Positions 18,483 through 26,819 of a DNA stretch of 64,000 bases are shown piece after piece. The DNA lies in the NCBI RefSeq assembly GCF_023501975.1, contig NZ_JAMFLH010000005.1, forward strand, positions 179,691-243,690. The letters run 5' to 3'. Both the position numbers and the translations under genes were made by a program. This DNA is from Altererythrobacter sp. KTW20L. GTDB lineage: Bacteria > Pseudomonadota > Alphaproteobacteria > Sphingomonadales > Sphingomonadaceae. The notes under the pieces are model-generated. The model did no database searches and was not told where the DNA came from. It worked only from the letters and a program-made list of their open reading frames with translations. Within the stretch, counting starts at the first letter, position 1. Each line of letters opens with the position of its first letter.

Positions 18483-20600
18483 ATGACATACTTCAAGGGG
18501 GCCCTCCTGGGCTCTGGCGCCGCGCTTGCGCTGCTCGGGGCGGCCTCGGGCTCCGCCCAAAACGCGCCCCAGAACGCACCCGCCACTTTTGCGACCCAGG
18601 TTGAACAGGGCCGCACGCTTTATGCCACCCAGTGCGCCGTCTGCCACGGGGCAGACCTGACCGGCGGCCAGTTCGCCGGAACCCTGACCGGGCCCAACTT
18701 CCTGTCGCGCTGGGGCAAAGTGCCGGTGGGCGAGCTTGAAGCCTATATCCGCACCTCGATGCCGCCGGGTGGCGGCGGGCGCCTGTCCGCCGAAGCCTAC
18801 CTCGCGCTGACCGCGCTGGTAGCGCATGAAAACGGGCTGGCGCTTGGCGAGCCGGTAACGCGCGGACTGGCCAGCGCCATGCCGCCTGCCCCGCCGGTGG
18901 TGGTCAGCAGCCAGCTCAGGATCGGCGGGATAACGCCCAACTACCCCTTCCCCGCCGCGCCGGTGCCGGTGGACCGCTTTGCCGGTTATACGCCGGTCAC
19001 GCCGGAACAACTCGCCAATCCGGAGCCGGAGAACTGGCTCACCTGGCGGCGCGGGCATAACGGCCACGGCTTCTCGCCGCTGGACCAGATCACCACCGAG
19101 AACGTCAGCCGGCTCAATATCGCCTGGGCCCAGGCGCTGCCTGTCGGACCCAACATCAACGAACCGCTGGTGCGCGACGGCGTGCTCTATGTCTTCGGCT
19201 TTGGCGACGAGGTGTTCGCTTTCGATGCCGCCAATGGCCGCCCGCTATGGCGCTACCAGCGGCAATTGCCCGAAGGCACCAACCCGCTGTCGAAGAAGAC
19301 CATCGCCCTATGGGCCGACAAACTGATCGTCTCGACTTCCGACCTCCACATCGTCGCGCTCGACGCGCGCACCGGGCGGCCCATTTGGGACGTCGCCATG
19401 GTGGACGGCACCCCCCCCGGCTATCGCAACAACGGCGGGCCTTTGGTGGCCGATGGCGTGGTGATGAACGGCCTTGCCACGACCGAACCCGGCGGCGGGC
19501 TGATCGTGGGCGTCGATGCCGATACGGGCGAGCGGCTGTGGTCCTTCGACACCGTCGCCAAAACCGGCACTCCCGGCGGCGATACGTGGAACGGTGTGCC
19601 GGATGAAGAACGACGCGGCGGATCGGTGTGGACTTCGGGCACCTATGACGCCCGCACCGGCATTGCCCTGTGGGGCGTCGCGCAGACCTATGACACCGGC
19701 CCGGTGCGCGACGTGATTCCCGGCGGCAACAACGACGGGCTATACACCAATGCCACCCTCGCATTCCGCCCGCGCACGGGGGAACTTGTCTGGCATTACC
19801 AGCACATGGCGAACGACCAGTACGATCTCGACTGGGCGTTCGAGCGGGTGATCGGCGATCTGGAGGTGAACGGCGAGCAGCGCCACGTGGTGATCACCGG
19901 CGGCAAGGAAGGCCTGTTCGACACGCTCGATGCGGCGACCGGCCAGTATCTGTCCACCGCCGACATGGGCTTCCAGGACTTCATCATCGCTATCGACCCG
20001 GTAACCGGCCGCAAGACGCCCGACCCCGCCCTGCTGCCCGGCCGCGACCGGCTCGCGCTGTTCATGTGCCCCCACGCAGGCGGAGGACGCAACTGGAGCC
20101 CGACCGCCTTTGTCGAGACGACCGGCCATCTGTTCGTCAACGCGCGCGATACCTGCATGGAACTGGTGCCCACCGAACAGGGCTTCCTGACCAGCGGGGT
20201 CAACGTGTTCTATTCGGCGCCGGCCGACAGCGACGGCAACTTCGGCTTCATCCAGTCGATCGACATGAGCACCGGCGAAGTACTGTGGGAAAGCCGCCGC
20301 CGCGCGCCCTATGACGTGGGCATGCTGGCCACTGGCGGGGGGCTGCTGTTTACAGGGGCCATGGACCGCGAATTTATCGCCTATGCGCAGGATGACGGGC
20401 AGCAGTTGTGGCGCGCGGGCCTGACCGGTGTGCCCAATGCCAGCCCCATCACCTATGCCGTGGACGGGCGGCAATATGTCGCCGTGGTGACCGGCATGGG
20501 CAACCCGCTGGCGCTCGGCCTGCCAGGCTATACTCCGGAACTGCCGGTCCCGCAGGTCAATTCGTCGAGCATCTATGTCTTTGCGCTGCCGGAGGAATAG
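18483..20600 (+). CDS. Quinohemoprotein dehydrogenase with N-terminal cytochrome c domain
   Basis: 705 residues with a Sec signal and an N-terminal cytochrome c domain: CAVCH (Cys51, Cys54, His55) with probable axial Met93 in TSMPPG. A quinoprotein propeller follows from about residue 170. The order is the reverse of the first quinohemoprotein in the cluster. The probable catalytic segment is NDQYDLDW; it has an Asp two residues after the catalytic Asp, a feature also seen in lanthanide-type alcohol dehydrogenases but also in Gcd-type enzymes, so it is not diagnostic. A strong GGAGGGAGGGG ribosome site supports the start. The C-terminus ends in a late blade (MLATGGGLLFTGAMDREF). Substrate unknown. 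Confidence 0.88.
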   Translation: MTYFKGALLGSGAALALLGAASGSAQNAPQNAPATFATQVEQGRTLYATQCAVCHGADLTGGQFAGTLTGPNFLSRWGKVPVGELEAYIRTSMPPGGGGRLSAEAYLALTALVAHENGLALGEPVTRGLASAMPPAPPVVVSSQLRIGGITPNYPFPAAPVPVDRFAGYTPVTPEQLANPEPENWLTWRRGHNGHGFSPLDQITTENVSRLNIAWAQALPVGPNINEPLVRDGVLYVFGFGDEVFAFDAANGRPLWRYQRQLPEGTNPLSKKTIALWADKLIVSTSDLHIVALDARTGRPIWDVAMVDGTPPGYRNNGGPLVADGVVMNGLATTEPGGGLIVGVDADTGERLWSFDTVAKTGTPGGDTWNGVPDEERRGGSVWTSGTYDARTGIALWGVAQTYDTGPVRDVIPGGNNDGLYTNATLAFRPRTGELVWHYQHMANDQYDLDWAFERVIGDLEVNGEQRHVVITGGKEGLFDTLDAATGQYLSTADMGFQDFIIAIDPVTGRKTPDPALLPGRDRLALFMCPHAGGGRNWSPTAFVETTGHLFVNARDTCMELVPTEQGFLTSGVNVFYSAPADSDGNFGFIQSIDMSTGEVLWESRRRAPYDVGMLATGGGLLFTGAMDREFIAYAQDDGQQLWRAGLTGVPNASPITYAVDGRQYVAVVTGMGNPLALGLPGYTPELPVPQVNSSSIYVFALPEE

Positions 20601-20632
20601 TCCGCCATTTGCCTGCCGTTTCGCACAAACAA

Positions 20633-20660
20633 AAAGGCCGCCCGGTGAAGGGCGGCCTTT
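20633..20660. terminator. Rho-independent terminator between convergent genes
   Basis: An 11-base stem (AAAGGCCGCCC with GGGCGGCCTTT) with a GGTGAA loop. On the minus strand it is followed by TTTTTGTTTG, so it best serves the membrane-protein pair; it may also stop the quinoprotein transcript. Confidence 0.85.
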
Positions 20661-20676
20661 GCGTTAGTCAGGTCAG

Positions 20677-21252
20677 TTACATCTGGCAGACGTACTGCGC
20701 GAGGCTGTTGTAGAAGCCCGCTTCGTCCGGATTGAGCAACTCGCAATCGTAAACACCCAAGGTGAAGCCGATGGCGCGTCCGAAGAAGATGATGGCCAGC
20801 CACATCACCAGCGACGCAATACCGGCGAACCTTGCCGCAGACGGCGGCCTCGCGGCGTTATCCCAGTCGGTGACCGTCTTGTAGGTGAGGAAGTGGAACA
20901 GCAGCATGTTGAGGCCAGCCAGCGCCATGACTGCCATCTTGCCCAGGAAGAACGGGTTCACCATGTAGCTGCTGGCCTTGCTGATGAACAGCAGGGTGCC
21001 GGTTACGGCGGCCAGCACGAAGGCCATCCAGGTCCACTTCAGCGTATCGGCCGAAAGGCGCGAAACCGGAACGTTGGTGGACGTGATGCCCAGCAGGCGC
21101 AGATCCATGATCACGATCGTGCCGAACACGGTGACCAGGGCGATCACGTGGATGGTTTCGATAGTGGGAAATGCCCAGAGGCTTTCGGCAAGGCTGATGC
21201 CCATTGGCGAATACTGGATCGATTGCCAGATATTGGTCGGTTCAGGATACAT
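20677..21252 (-). CDS. Four- to five-helix membrane protein, DUF6644-like
   Basis: 191 residues with about five hydrophobic helices. It carries SLWAFPTIETIHVIALVTVFGTIVIMDLRLLG, a pattern I associate with the DUF6644 family, which resembles CopD or cytochrome b-like helical bundles with conserved His in the second helix. It follows a related gene with a 14-base gap, and the two probably form a membrane complex. The position beside heme-free quinoproteins suggests a role in moving electrons to quinone, but there is no direct evidence. The DUF call is from memory and moderate in certainty. Confidence 0.75.
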   Translation of the reverse strand: MYPEPTNIWQSIQYSPMGISLAESLWAFPTIETIHVIALVTVFGTIVIMDLRLLGITSTNVPVSRLSADTLKWTWMAFVLAAVTGTLLFISKASSYMVNPFFLGKMAVMALAGLNMLLFHFLTYKTVTDWDNAARPPSAARFAGIASLVMWLAIIFFGRAIGFTLGVYDCELLNPDEAGFYNSLAQYVCQM

Positions 21253-21266
21253 TGTTTTCTTCCCCC

Positions 21267-21803
21267 TCAGACCGGAACGTAGGCGATCCAGCGACCGCAA
21301 AACATGATGAAGCACCACAGGATCACGAGCGCGAGGCCCGTGGTCCGCGTACCGGAACTGGCGACATATCCCGCACCCCCGGCCAGGGCCTTGGCCTTGA
21401 CCGACGTCTGGAAGCGCAGCGTGACCAGGATCGTGCCGACCAGCGCGATCATCTTGATCCAGAACACGGCGTTGACCATGTTGCGGATCGGCTCTGCCGT
21501 GATCATCAGCAGGCCGCTGAGCAGGATCACCAGCAGGCTCCACCACATCCACGGCAGGTAGCGCGCGGCATTGGCCGATACCGGCTGGGTCATCCCGGCC
21601 TTTTCATAGACCCGCAGCGTCATCATCAGCAGCGAGGCGAAGCCGATGCCGATTGCGGCGATATGAATCACCTGGGCAATCGGCACGTTCCAGAAATTTT
21701 CGACCATGAACAGGCTGAGCGACGTGTCGCCCAGCCAGAAGGAGAAGTCGAGGAGCACCGTTGTCCTCAACCACTCCGTAATGCTGAAAAGCAAATCTAA
21801 CAT
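21267..21803 (-). CDS. Membrane protein related to DUF6644, first of pair
   Basis: 178 residues with an N-terminal amphipathic part and about four helices. The segment FWNVPIAQVIHIAAIGIGFASLLMMTLRV matches the equivalent block of its downstream partner (PTIETIHVIALVTVFGTIVIMDLRLLG), so the two are diverged paralogues. A conserved His in that helix could be a heme or metal ligand. Its promoter should lie in the 420-base divide shared with the fifth quinoprotein gene. Function unknown. Confidence 0.72.
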   Translation of the reverse strand: MLDLLFSITEWLRTTVLLDFSFWLGDTSLSLFMVENFWNVPIAQVIHIAAIGIGFASLLMMTLRVYEKAGMTQPVSANAARYLPWMWWSLLVILLSGLLMITAEPIRNMVNAVFWIKMIALVGTILVTLRFQTSVKAKALAGGAGYVASSGTRTTGLALVILWCFIMFCGRWIAYVPV

Positions 21804-21819
21804 CTATCGGGCTCCCCCT

Positions 21820-21876
21820 CGTTGACTCTGACCCAATCTGTCGAGTCGTGTTCCGACTCTGGCGTTGACTCTGACC
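21820..21876. promoter_or_regulatory. Repeat-flanked candidate operator in a 420-base divergent region
   Basis: CGTTGACTCTGACC occurs twice (21820-21833 and 21863-21876), starts 43 bases apart, flanking an inverted repeat GAGTCG/CGACTC (21843-21848 and 21854-21859). It lies directly upstream of the membrane-protein pair. The remaining part of the gap (to 22223) holds a small GCCCC-GCC-GGGGC hairpin at 21955-21967 and no convincing gene. Confidence 0.45.
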
Positions 21877-22223
21877 GGACCACTTGATGCCCGGCAGGCC
21901 GACAAACCTTGATCTTGCGCAAAACCCGCTAACGCCTCAAGCGGCTTGCGCCAAGCCCCGCCGGGGCGGAACGACCATTCGCGACAATTTATCACAAACT
22001 CTGCCTCGACAATCCACCGCGCATTCGCAACGGAATACGGACAAGTTCAAGGCGCGGTCGCAAGGCCGCGAAAGAAGTTGCCCTCGTTCACCAGCTAATG
22101 CAGGCGCGAAGGCATTGTCAAAAGATGGATGCGCCTTTAGGACAGAATCAACTAGGACGGCCATGCGACCCTCGATTGCGAGGTGCGAAGCGGCCGGTCC
22201 ATAAAGGCGGGAGATTAGGGGTT

Positions 22224-24140
22224 ATGAGAAAGGCTGGAAGCCTCCTTGTTGCAGCATTGCTGGCCACTGCCGGCACCACGGCCGTGGTCGCTCAGGAGAG
22301 GATTCCGGAAGGCGACTGGCTCACCATCAACCGTGACCTTGCCGCCACCCGCTATTCCCCATTGAACGAAATCAACCGCGGCAACGTGGCCAGCCTGCAA
22401 CCGGCCTGGACCTATCCGCTGCGGGCCTTCAACACTGCCGTGCCGCTGGTGGTGAACGGCACCATGTACATCACCGCCCAGGCCCGCGTGGTGGCGCTCA
22501 ATGCCGCTACGGGTGAGGAAATCTGGGTTCACGACACTACTCCGCCCGAAGGTGCTGCGGCAGGCCCTGGCGCGGGCGGCCCCGGCGGCTTTTCCGGCCG
22601 CGGCGTCGGCTACTGGCCCGGATCGGGCGATATGGCCGCGCGCATCCTGGTCACACGCGGCACGTTCCTGGTGGCGCTTGATGCGGCTACCGGCCAGCCG
22701 GTCGAAAGCTTCGGCCAGGGCGGTCAGGTGGACATGGGCGTTGGCTTCGGCGGCGTGCCCACGATCAACGGCAATGTGGCCGTGGTCGGCGCAGCCAGCC
22801 TCGAAAATCCCATCGGCAACCCCGGCAACCCGCGCGGCTTCGACGTGGTGACCGGGGCCAAGTTGTGGGAATTCGATACCACTCCCGAAGGCGATGCGAT
22901 CGGCGCCGACACCTGGGGCGCAGGAAGTGCCGCCGGGCGCGGCGGCACCAACATGTGGGGTTTTGCCGCCACGGTGGATGTCCGCAGCAACACCGCCTAC
23001 CTGCCCATCGCCGGGCCGGCGCACAACTATTACGGCGGCGATCGCCCGGGCGACAACCTGTTCGGCAATTCGATTGTCGCGGTCGACATGCAGACCGGCG
23101 TCTACAAGTGGCATTTCCAGACGGTGCACCACGACCTGTGGGACATCGACATGAGCAATGCCGGCCCGCTGATCAATGTCGATGGTCCCTACGGCCGCCA
23201 CCAGGCGATTGCCAATATCGGCAAGTCGAGCCTGTTCTTCCTGCTCGATGCGCAGGATGGCGAGCCGGTGCTGCCGGTGGAGGAAATGCCGGTTCCCCGC
23301 GGTGACGTGCCGGGCGAATGGTATTCACCCACCCAGCCGATCCCCACCGTCACCCCACCATTGAGCCGCGTGTCGATGACTTTCGCCGACATGGTGACGG
23401 CCGAGGACACGACCGAAGCCCATGCCGCCGCCTGCCTGGCGATGTGGGACCGCGCGGGCGGGTTCTACAACATGGGCATCTATACCCCGTTCCACTACAA
23501 GCCGGCCGATGCCGCGCCGCGTTCGACCATCCAGCTTCCGGGCGGGACGGGCGGCGTAAACTGGGGCGGCCCGGCGGCCGATCCCACCAACGGCATGATC
23601 TATGTCAACGCCCAGGACACCTCGCTGGTCGGCTGGGTGGAACGGGTGGAGGGTGACCGGCCCTACAGCTTCGATGCCACCTCCTCGCCCCCCTATGACC
23701 GGGCCAGCGTGGACGGCAAGGGACCGTTTTTCTCGTTCAGCGCGCCGATTTCGGGCGAGTACGATGCGAACAACCGCCCCGTTGGCGCCACTGCGCCGTG
23801 CTACAAGCCGCCGTGGTCGCGCTTGACTGCGGTCAATGCCAATACCGGCGAAATAGCCTGGGCTGTGCCCCTTGGAATTTACGAAGACCTGCCCGAAGGT
23901 CGCCAGACTCTCGGCAATTCCGGCAGCGCTGGCCCCACGGTTACGGCCGGCGGACTGGTTTTCGTAGGTGCAACGAACGACCGGCGCTTCCGCGCCTTTG
24001 ACGCAGATACCGGAGAGCAGCTATGGGAGACCACGCTCAACGGTAATGCCAACGCCAATCCGATGACCTATCGGGGAAGCGACGGCAAACAATATGTCGC
24101 CATCAACGCCAGTGGCGTTATCATGGTGTATTCGCTCTGA
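22224..24140 (+). CDS. Periplasmic PQQ-dependent dehydrogenase, glucose/quinate-type
   Basis: 638 residues with a Sec signal (cleavage after VVAQE). The Gcd-type catalytic segment is HHDLWDIDMSNAG, preceded by GDNLFGNSIVAVDMQTGVYKWHFQ. A Gly-rich insert (GAAAGPGAGGPGGFSGRG) occurs in an early blade, near where related enzymes have RHV or VGSRGV sequences. It lacks heme and membrane domains. It heads a three-gene run with the fourth YNNG-type paralogue and a DUF6152-like gene. This is the fifth quinoprotein in 24 kb. Confidence 0.88.
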   Translation: MRKAGSLLVAALLATAGTTAVVAQERIPEGDWLTINRDLAATRYSPLNEINRGNVASLQPAWTYPLRAFNTAVPLVVNGTMYITAQARVVALNAATGEEIWVHDTTPPEGAAAGPGAGGPGGFSGRGVGYWPGSGDMAARILVTRGTFLVALDAATGQPVESFGQGGQVDMGVGFGGVPTINGNVAVVGAASLENPIGNPGNPRGFDVVTGAKLWEFDTTPEGDAIGADTWGAGSAAGRGGTNMWGFAATVDVRSNTAYLPIAGPAHNYYGGDRPGDNLFGNSIVAVDMQTGVYKWHFQTVHHDLWDIDMSNAGPLINVDGPYGRHQAIANIGKSSLFFLLDAQDGEPVLPVEEMPVPRGDVPGEWYSPTQPIPTVTPPLSRVSMTFADMVTAEDTTEAHAAACLAMWDRAGGFYNMGIYTPFHYKPADAAPRSTIQLPGGTGGVNWGGPAADPTNGMIYVNAQDTSLVGWVERVEGDRPYSFDATSSPPYDRASVDGKGPFFSFSAPISGEYDANNRPVGATAPCYKPPWSRLTAVNANTGEIAWAVPLGIYEDLPEGRQTLGNSGSAGPTVTAGGLVFVGATNDRRFRAFDADTGEQLWETTLNGNANANPMTYRGSDGKQYVAINASGVIMVYSL

Positions 24141-24164
24141 ACTTAGATGCATACAGGAGAGGTT

Positions 24165-24998
24165 ATGCGGGGGATTAAGAGGTTTTCGACGGCTGTGGCT
24201 GCAGTGGCGCTTATCGCGCTGGGCGGTGTTTCGGCCACTGCGCAGGATCGAATCGGCAACAACCCGAACATCAACGGTGTTTGGCAGGCCATGAATACCG
24301 CCAACTGGAATCTGGAACCGCATTCCGCGGCCCCCAACCCGGTGGCAGACAGGTTGCTGGGCGCCATCGGCGCGATCCCGGCTGGCCTGGGCGTGATTGA
24401 CGGGGGCGAAATCCCCTATCTGCCTGCAGCCGAGGAACTGCTGGCACAACACAAGGCCAATGTGATCTATCATGATCCCGAAGCCGCCTGCTATCTGCCC
24501 GGCATTCCGCGCGCGACCTACATGCCCTTCCCGTTCCAGATCATCCAGGGCAACGACGACGACATCCTGATGGCCTATGAATATGCGTCGGCCAACCGGG
24601 TCATCCATATGGAGCCGGTCGGCATCCCGCCGATCGACACCTGGATGGGCACGTCCTACGGCCAGTGGGAAGGCGATACGCTGGTCGTCACCACGCTGGC
24701 TCTCGGGCCGGGCCTGGTGAAGCTGCCGGCTGGCGAGATGGTGGAAGGCGTGACCTGGCTCGACCGGGCGGGCAACTACCTGACCAACAACGCCACGGTG
24801 ACCGAACGCTTCACCAAGATGAGCGACAACCACATCCAGTACGAAGCGACGATCGACGATCCTTCGATCTACTCGCGTCCCTGGACCATCCGCATGCCGC
24901 TGTACCGCCGCATGGAAGAAAACGCCCAGCTGCTTGAATTCAAGTGCGTGCCGTTTTCTGAACAGCTGTTGTACGGCGACTTAATCGAGGGCCAATGA
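24165..24998 (+). CDS. Exported protein, distant fourth member of the YNNG-type family
   Basis: 277 residues from the ATG preceded by GGAGAG (an upstream ATG at 24147 lacks a site). Sec signal with cleavage near SATAQD. Blocks align with the three tandem paralogues: CYLPGIPRATYMPFPFQIIQ to WDRC-TRG-PASM-PF-YNNG, GQWEGDTLVVTT to GRWEDHNTLVVETT, and DDPSIYSRPWTIRMPLYRR to the DP-V--PW-R-W block. It ends in EFKCVPF instead of EYACHEG and lacks the YNNG motif itself. The repeated pairing of this family with quinoproteins in the window argues for a shared job. Function unknown. Confidence 0.82.
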   Translation: MRGIKRFSTAVAAVALIALGGVSATAQDRIGNNPNINGVWQAMNTANWNLEPHSAAPNPVADRLLGAIGAIPAGLGVIDGGEIPYLPAAEELLAQHKANVIYHDPEAACYLPGIPRATYMPFPFQIIQGNDDDILMAYEYASANRVIHMEPVGIPPIDTWMGTSYGQWEGDTLVVTTLALGPGLVKLPAGEMVEGVTWLDRAGNYLTNNATVTERFTKMSDNHIQYEATIDDPSIYSRPWTIRMPLYRRMEENAQLLEFKCVPFSEQLLYGDLIEGQ

Positions 24999-25070
24999 CC
25001 GGGGTGCTAATGCACTCTTGTTGAAGTCCCGCAAGACGTCACATTACGTGAAACAAAGGAGTTACACGCC

Positions 25071-25499
25071 ATGCAATTGAAGAAGCTCAGCATCGCCGCG
25101 ATCGGTGCCGTGCTGGCCGTAACGGGGGTTGGCGCTGCTGCTCACCACTCGTTCGCCACCGAGTTCGACCGCAACAAGCCCGTCCGCCTTGAAGGCAAGG
25201 TTGTGATGTTCGAGTGGGTCAACCCCCACTCGTGGATCCACATCGACGTGCAACGCAACAACCGCACCGAACGCTGGCGCGTGGAGGGCGGCGCTCCGTC
25301 GGCCCTGCTGCGTCGTGGCTGGAACAGGAACTCGCTGCCGGCCGGTACCGACATCATCGTGGACGCCTTCCAGGCTCGCGACGGTGACACCCGCGCCTCG
25401 GCCGCCGAAATCCGCTTCCCGAACGGTCGCGAGCTCTCGCTCGGCAACCCGACCACGGAAGCCGTTGCTGCCGCGGCTCGCCGCGCCCAGGGCAACTAA
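25071..25499 (+). CDS. Small exported DUF6152-like protein
   Basis: 142 residues with a signal ending at GAAAHHS. The sequence AHHSFATEFDRNKPVRLEGKV and VNPHSWIHIDV is the hallmark of the DUF6152 family, small periplasmic OB-like proteins of unknown role that often accompany quinoprotein and YNNG-type genes in soil and marine bacteria. His residues in AHHS and NPHSW suggest metal binding. Preceded by AAGGAG with good spacing and followed by a strong terminator, so it closes the cluster. Confidence 0.82.
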   Translation: MQLKKLSIAAIGAVLAVTGVGAAAHHSFATEFDRNKPVRLEGKVVMFEWVNPHSWIHIDVQRNNRTERWRVEGGAPSALLRRGWNRNSLPAGTDIIVDAFQARDGDTRASAAEIRFPNGRELSLGNPTTEAVAAAARRAQGN

Positions 25500-25534
25500 G
25501 AAATACCATCCCGCCTCGGCGGGTTGGCATGAAG

Positions 25535-25564
25535 CGGGGGTTCCTTCGGGAGCCCCCGTTTTCT
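25535..25564 (+). terminator. Rho-independent terminator with UUCG loop
   Basis: A ten-pair stem (CGGGGGTTCC with GGAGCCCCCG, one G-U) closed by a TTCG tetraloop and followed by TTTTC, 36 bases after the DUF6152-like stop. It marks the end of the quinoprotein cluster. Confidence 0.92.
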
Positions 25565-25592
25565 TGTGCGGGCCTGCGCCGTCCCCGGCATA

Positions 25593-25606
25593 CTAACGTT
25601 CGTTAG
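25593..25606. promoter_or_regulatory. Perfect palindrome CTAACG-TT-CGTTAG
   Basis: Perfect 6-2-6 inverted repeat 16 bases before the esterase start codon, overlapping its 5' leader. It belongs to the TAACG-N2-CGTTA set in this window and resembles TetR-family operators. No regulator gene is adjacent. Confidence 0.6.
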
Positions 25607-25622
25607 AGTGGGAGAGAGCAGC

Positions 25623-26819
25623 ATGAACATCCGTCACCTGGCCCTGGCCGGGGCGTCCGCATCCGTCATGGCGCTGTCGGCACTCGCCGTTCCGGCATTC
25701 GCCCAGCAGACTCCCTCTGCCGCCAGTGAAACCTGCCTGCCACAGGGCAATTTCGCCCTGCCCGCCTATACCTCGGTGGAGCAGCTGGCCGATGGCCGCG
25801 TCACCTTCCGTCTTTGCGCCCCGGCGGCGCAGGTGGTGAAACTGATCAGCAACGATATCGCCCAGATCCCGCTTGGACCCAATGGCGGCCTGCCGATGGA
25901 ACGCGACGCCACGGGCCTGTGGCAGGTGACCACGCCCGAACCCATCCCGGCCGACAACTACCGCTACAATTTCCAGGTCAATGGCGCGAAAGTGCCCGAT
26001 CCCTTGGCCACCACTTTCAGCCGCGAGCGGGCGGGCGTCAATTCCACCGTAGATCTGGCCGGGCCAGAGGGCGATTTCCAGCGCTGGCACGCCGATGTGC
26101 CGCATGGCACGGTAACGCAAGTCACCTACTGGTCGGAACCACTGGGCGCCATGCGTGAAGCCAATGTCTATACCCCGCCCGGCTACATGAACGGCAGGGA
26201 GAGCTATCCGGTGCTCTACCTCGTCCACGGCGCCGGAGATTCGTCGGACAGCTGGACCCAGGTGGGCCACGCGCAGAACATTCTCGATAACCTGATTGCC
26301 GCAGGGCGCGCGCAGCCGATGATCGTGGTCATGCCGTTCGGCCACACGCCCGATTGTCCCGGATCCAACATACTTGCCAATACCGACTTCGGCGAGGATC
26401 TGCACGGCGCGCTGATCCCGCATATCGATGCCACGTTCCGCACGCTCGACGATTCCGACAGCCGCGCCATGGCAGGACTTTCGATGGGTGGATCGCACAC
26501 CATCCGGTTCGGACTGCCCCGCCCCGACCGCTTCAGCCATATCGGCATATTCTCGATGGGCCTGGGCATGGGACCGGACGATGTGGCCAATTACTCCGCC
26601 GCCGATGGCGACATGCTGCGCCGCTCGGCAGCAGAGCTGGACCTCGTCTATTACGCCATGGGCACCGACGATTTCCTCTACGGCACCGTCGCCCCCACCC
26701 GCGCCATGCTCGACGAATACGGCGTGGACCACGTCTATAACGAGACCGGTGGAGGCCACACCTGGATCAACTGGCGGCGCTATCTGGCGGACTTCCTGCC
26801 GCTGCTGTTTACCGACTAG
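25623..26819 (+). CDS. Exported CE1-type esterase with N-terminal beta domain (feruloyl/acetyl esterase-like)
   Basis: 398 residues with a Sec signal (cleavage after AFAQ). An N-terminal early-set/CBM48-like beta domain (about 45-150, with VTFRLCAPAAQVVKL and YRYNFQVNG) precedes an esterase domain of the XynZ type. The nucleophile is Ser287 in GLSMGG, the acid is likely in GTDDFL and the His in GGGHTWINWRRYL. Such enzymes remove feruloyl or acetyl groups from plant or algal polysaccharides. The gene has its own palindromic operator and overlaps the convergent DCC gene by four bases. Substrate is not certain; a sugar ester or an aromatic ester fits the surroundings. Confidence 0.87.
   Translation: MNIRHLALAGASASVMALSALAVPAFAQQTPSAASETCLPQGNFALPAYTSVEQLADGRVTFRLCAPAAQVVKLISNDIAQIPLGPNGGLPMERDATGLWQVTTPEPIPADNYRYNFQVNGAKVPDPLATTFSRERAGVNSTVDLAGPEGDFQRWHADVPHGTVTQVTYWSEPLGAMREANVYTPPGYMNGRESYPVLYLVHGAGDSSDSWTQVGHAQNILDNLIAAGRAQPMIVVMPFGHTPDCPGSNILANTDFGEDLHGALIPHIDATFRTLDDSDSRAMAGLSMGGSHTIRFGLPRPDRFSHIGIFSMGLGMGPDDVANYSAADGDMLRRSAAELDLVYYAMGTDDFLYGTVAPTRAMLDEYGVDHVYNETGGGHTWINWRRYLADFLPLLFTD

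Noticed and set aside
21937..22164. Open frames on both strands in the divide before the fifth quinoprotein
   Set aside because: No ribosome sites, basic-rich composition typical of shadow frames, and no recognisable protein sequence.
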